In this document: piece by piece, positions 60,780-64,000 of the stretch
Layout of the letters: the number at the start of each line of letters is the position of its first letter
Numbering within the stretch: position 1 is the first letter of the stretch
Assembly (NCBI RefSeq): GCF_020567425.1
Contig: NZ_JAJCVJ010000001.1
Location: 1,426,001-1,490,000, forward strand
Reading direction: 5' to 3'
Length of the DNA stretch: 64,000 nucleotides
From: Salinirubrum litoreum
GTDB lineage: Archaea > Halobacteriota > Halobacteria > Halobacteriales > Haloferacaceae
The notes under the pieces: model-generated
What the model saw: the letters and a program-made list of their open reading frames with translations, nothing else
Database searches by the model: none
Told to the model about the DNA's origin: nothing
Program-made: the position numbers and the translations under genes

Positions 60780-63422
60780 TCAGTCCACCAGTTCTGCCGA
60801 GTCCGGCGTCTCCGGTTCCACGTTCGCCAGTCGCATCGCGTTGCCGGTCACGGCGAGGCTCATCCCCATGTCGCCGATGACGACCGCGTGGACGACCTGC
60901 ACGACGCCCGGAATCGCGCCGAGTGCCAGCAGCATCTTGACGCCCAGTGACGACCAGATGTTGCCCCGGATCACGCCGTTCGCCTTGCCCGAGAGGTCGT
61001 AGAGGTACGGCAGGCGCGTCAGATCGTCGCCCATCAGCGCCACGTCGGCCGTCTCCAGTGCGGTGTCGGTCCCGGCCGCACCCATCGCCACGCCGACCGT
61101 GGCGACCGCCAGCGCCGGGGCGTCGTTCACGCCGTCGCCGACCATCGCGGCCGTCTTCCCGTCTGCGGTCAGTTCCTCCATCGCCGCGACCTTCTCCTCC
61201 GGGAGCAGGCCGGCCCGCACCTCGTCCACGCCGACCTGGTCGCCGATGACCTGCGCCGTGCGCTCGTTGTCGCCGGTCAGCATGACGATGCGCCCGACGC
61301 CCAGTTCGCGCAACTTGGTGACCGCCCACTTCGACTCGGGCCGGACGGTGTCGGCGACGCCGATGACGCCCTCCAGTCGGTCCTCGGTGCCGACGACGAC
61401 GACCGTCTTCCCCTCTGACTGGAGGCGAGGGATGACCTCCTCGGCGAGGTCGACGTACTGACCGTGGTCGCAGTCGCTCGGTTCGACGGCGACGCCGCCA
61501 TCGGTGTGGAGGTTGCCAGAATCGCCGCCGACGTGGGCGTGGCCCAGGTCGAAACCGAGGTCCGCGAACAGGTCCGGCTTGCCGGCGTAGTGGGTCGTCC
61601 CGTCGAGGTCGGCCCGGACGCCCTTCCCCGCGAGCGCCTCGAAGTTCTCGATCTCCCGGTCGGGGACACCCTGCTCGTCGGCGTGCTCGGTGATCGCCGA
61701 CGCGATGGGGTGTTCGGAGCGCGATTCGAGCGCGCGGGCACAGCCCAGCAGATCGGTCTCGCTCGTCCCGTCGAGGGCGATGGCGTCGGTCACCGACAGT
61801 TCGCCGGTGGTCAGCGTCCCGGTCTTGTCGAACGCGACCGCGTCCACCGAGCCCATCGCTTCGAGGTACGTCCCGCCCTTGATCAGCACGCCGTTTCTCG
61901 CCGCGCTGGTGATGCCCGAGACGACCGACACGGGCGTCGAGATGACGAACGCGCAGGGGCAGGCGACGACCAGCAGGGTCAACCCGCGCGTGAACGCCTC
62001 GGTCCACGTGACACCGAAGACGGTCGGCGACGCGAGCGTCGTCAGGATCGCGGCGGCGACCACGGCCGGGGTGTAGATGTCCGCGAAGCGGTCGACGAAG
62101 CGTTCCCGCTCGGACTTCTTCGACTGGGCGGCCTCCACGAGGTCGACGACCTTCGAGAGCGTGGAGTTCTCTGCGGTTGCGGTCGTCTCCACCTCCAGAT
62201 ACCCCTCGGCGAGGATGCTCCCGCCGTACACCTCGTCGCCGGGCGACACGTCCCGCGGGACCGACTCGCCCGTGATCGGCGACTCGTCGACTGCCGACCG
62301 GCCCTCGCTGACCACGCCGTCGAGGGGGATCTTCTCGCCCGGCCGGACCAGCACCGTCTCGCCGACCGCGACCGACTCCACGGGGACGGTCGTCTCCGCG
62401 CCGTCTCTGCGGACCGTCGCGGTGTCCGGCGACAGTTCCATCAGTTCCCGCATCGAGGTGCGCGCCCGGTCCATCGAGAAGCGTTCGAGCAACTCGGCGA
62501 CGCTGAACAGCACCGCCAGCGTCGCGGCCTCGAACGGGAGGTTCACGAGCAGTGCGCCGATGACGCCCGCGCCCATCAGGAAGTCGATGTCGAGGTTCAG
62601 GTTCTTCGCGGAGTAGTAGCCGTTCCGGACGATGGTCTGGCCGGCGACGGCGGCGGCTCCGAGATACGCGAGCCACGCGACCGTGATCTCCCGGCCGACG
62701 ACCGTCCCGAGCACGGGGTCCGCGATCCCGGCGAGTGGGAGGAACCACTCGAACGAGAGGCCGACCGCGAGCAGGATCGCGCCGGCCCACGTATTCAGGC
62801 CGCGCGTGCTGGTCCACACGTCGTGGGGCGACCGGTCGTCGCTGCCGTCGCCGTCGGCGTCCGCGACGCTGTAGCCCGCCCCCTCGATGGCGGCGACGAT
62901 GCCGGCGCGACTGGTCGCGTCGGGGTCGTAGGTCACCTCGACCGTCCCGGTCGTGGGTCGGGTCTCGAACTCGATCACGCCCGCGACGCGCGCGAGGGCG
63001 TTCTCGACCTTCCCGGCACAGGAGGGGCAGTCCATCTCCGGGACCGACAGCGAGTCGGTGACGCCGGACTCGATCTCGTAGCCCGCCGAGCGCACCCGGT
63101 CGCGGATCGCGTCGGGCGTGGTCTCCTCGGGATCGTAGGTGACGACGAGGGTGCCGGTCGCCGGGCGGGGGTCGATGTCGAGGATACCCGACAGCGACGC
63201 GACGCTCGACTCGACGTTCCCCGCACAGGAGGGACAGTCCATCTCCGGGACCGAGAGTCGGAGGACGGTTCCCTCGTCCCCCGCGTCGCCGCTCGACTGA
63301 CCGCCGTGCTCGTCGTGGGCGTGGTCGTCGGACGCACACCCACACGACACGTCGCCGTCGGGGTCGTGACCGCCGGCGGACCCGCCGGAATCACCGTCCT
63401 CGTGGCCGTGTGGATCACTCAT
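60780..63422 (-). CDS. Heavy-metal P1B-type ATPase, zinc/cadmium type
   Basis: Metal efflux pump of 880 residues. The N-terminus has a His/Asp-rich cluster (D-P-H-G-H-E-D, H-A-H-D-E-H) followed by two metal-binding domains, each with P-E-M-D-C-P-S-C-A-G (near 60 and 133). The membrane part has C-P-C in V-A-C-P-C-A-F (about 487), the phosphorylation site D-K-T-G-T (about 530), T-G-D-N and G-D-G-V-N-D. The last helix has G-D-M-G-M-S-L, resembling the D-x-G of zinc and cadmium exporters rather than copper ones. No regulator gene is adjacent. The start at the His-rich segment is the only reasonable one. Confidence 0.93.
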   Translation of the reverse strand: MSDPHGHEDGDSGGSAGGHDPDGDVSCGCASDDHAHDEHGGQSSGDAGDEGTVLRLSVPEMDCPSCAGNVESSVASLSGILDIDPRPATGTLVVTYDPEETTPDAIRDRVRSAGYEIESGVTDSLSVPEMDCPSCAGKVENALARVAGVIEFETRPTTGTVEVTYDPDATSRAGIVAAIEGAGYSVADADGDGSDDRSPHDVWTSTRGLNTWAGAILLAVGLSFEWFLPLAGIADPVLGTVVGREITVAWLAYLGAAAVAGQTIVRNGYYSAKNLNLDIDFLMGAGVIGALLVNLPFEAATLAVLFSVAELLERFSMDRARTSMRELMELSPDTATVRRDGAETTVPVESVAVGETVLVRPGEKIPLDGVVSEGRSAVDESPITGESVPRDVSPGDEVYGGSILAEGYLEVETTATAENSTLSKVVDLVEAAQSKKSERERFVDRFADIYTPAVVAAAILTTLASPTVFGVTWTEAFTRGLTLLVVACPCAFVISTPVSVVSGITSAARNGVLIKGGTYLEAMGSVDAVAFDKTGTLTTGELSVTDAIALDGTSETDLLGCARALESRSEHPIASAITEHADEQGVPDREIENFEALAGKGVRADLDGTTHYAGKPDLFADLGFDLGHAHVGGDSGNLHTDGGVAVEPSDCDHGQYVDLAEEVIPRLQSEGKTVVVVGTEDRLEGVIGVADTVRPESKWAVTKLRELGVGRIVMLTGDNERTAQVIGDQVGVDEVRAGLLPEEKVAAMEELTADGKTAAMVGDGVNDAPALAVATVGVAMGAAGTDTALETADVALMGDDLTRLPYLYDLSGKANGVIRGNIWSSLGVKMLLALGAIPGVVQVVHAVVIGDMGMSLAVTGNAMRLANVEPETPDSAELVD

Positions 63423-63650
63423 TACCCCACGGTAGCCGTCGGACGGATATTAATCCCCCTATCACGAGAACCGGGATGGTTAGGAAGAATTGTTATCTCA
63501 AATCGATTCGATTAACAACACTGTCGGCCCGAGAGGTGAGCGACCCACGACACCACGGGGCACGATCACCAGACTGCGGACCCGTTCGGGGCTGGACGCG
63601 ACGAGATTCGTTCCGACGTACTTTTCACTCGCCACCGTTTCACGCATCGT
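63423..63650. other. Divergent spacer between ATPase and S6e genes
   Basis: A 228-base gap. Minus-strand GGGGATTAATATCC (63446-63459) is a plausible TATA region for the ATPase. The S6e start is preceded by ACTTTTCACT about 25-30 bases up. No open frame here is convincing. Confidence 0.45.
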
Positions 63651-64000
63651 ATGGCAGATTTCAAGGTCACGGTCGCCGACCCGGACTCGGGGACGACCTA
63701 CCAGCGCGACGTCGACGGACAGGACGCGAACCGATTCCTCGGCCGAGAGATCGGCGAGGAGGTCGACGGCGGTGCCGTCGGTCTGTCCGGCTTCACGCTG
63801 GAGATCACCGGCGGGTCCGACGCGGCCGGCCGACCGATGCGCGAGGACGTGGCGGGTGCGAACCTGAAGGAACTCCTGCTCGACGGCGGTGCGGGCTACA
63901 ACCCGTCCCGTGACGGCGAGCGCAGGCGCGTCACCGTTCGCGGCCGGCAGATCAGCGAGGAGACGGCCCAGATCAACGCCCGCGTCGTCGACGGCGAGGG
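63651..64000 (+). CDS. rps6e: 30S ribosomal protein S6e, C-terminus outside window
   Basis: The first 116 residues of archaeal/eukaryotic-type S6e (eS6), a small-subunit ribosomal protein. [11 protein letters not shown] begins the first strand. [13 protein letters not shown] near 57-69 is the conserved D-x-x-G-x-P-M motif of the family, followed by R-R-R-V-T-V-R-G near 93. Archaeal members are about 120-135 residues, so little is missing at the right edge. Confidence 0.93.
   Translation, partial: MADFKVTVADPDSGTTYQRDVDGQDANRFLGREIGEEVDGGAVGLSGFTLEITGGSDAAGRPMREDVAGANLKELLLDGGAGYNPSRDGERRRVTVRGRQISEETAQINARVVDGE

Overview
The window is a stretch of haloarchaeal (class Halobacteria) chromosome. 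The evidence is high GC with strong G/C third positions, very acidic proteins, TATA-like promoters placed so close to start codons that many transcripts must be leaderless, and typical haloarchaeal families (HalOD1, Bat-type HTH-10 regulators, DICT sensor, ArtA with PGF-CTERM S-layer proteins, a GGM-less thermosome subunit, archaeal FtsZ1, DphB, S6e). I do not name a genus.

Layout. 1-27.3 kb is mostly ordinary chromosome: a partial mobA, an SLC13 permease, a thermosome subunit, small sensory and regulatory genes, acyl-CoA dehydrogenase, two unrelated ornithine cyclodeaminase families, a PrsW protease, RNA-metabolism genes (FAU-1, PUA protein, RNB ribonuclease) and a membrane glycosyltransferase. 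Two inverted copies of a roughly 0.5 kb non-coding repeat lie at about 2.6-3.1 and 13.35-13.85 kb. They share a hairpin whose stem sequence differs but stays paired.

27.42-35.66 kb is an integrated genetic element. It is bounded by a 31-bp direct repeat that is the 3' end of tRNA-Ala(CGC). It carries a tyrosine integrase next to the left repeat, a single-chain Eco57I-like restriction-modification protein, three unrecognised genes and about 1 kb of non-coding DNA. The intact tRNA gene is at the right end.

35.8-42 kb holds a rhomboid protease, rpsJ and EF-1 alpha, a TnpB transposon gene with a divergent 45-residue ribbon-helix-helix-like protein and an operator-like inverted repeat between them, then dphB and archaeosortase A. 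42.1-47.9 kb is a tandem pair of ArtA-dependent S-layer glycoprotein genes with conserved promoters, 5' leaders and 3' flanks. They sit beside the archaeosortase predicted to anchor their PGF-CTERM tails.

48-64 kb returns to housekeeping and small-molecule genes: VOC protein, Rieske protein, DICT sensor, class IV aminotransferase, acidic helix-hairpin-helix protein, aroE, peroxiredoxin, cation exchanger, dtdA, ftsZ1, purK-purE, a CPC-type Zn/Cd ATPase and the start of rps6e. A 680-bp gene-free stretch at 49.05-49.73 kb has a cluster of GTTCACAC octamers. I saw no rRNA gene, no CRISPR array and only one complete tRNA gene.
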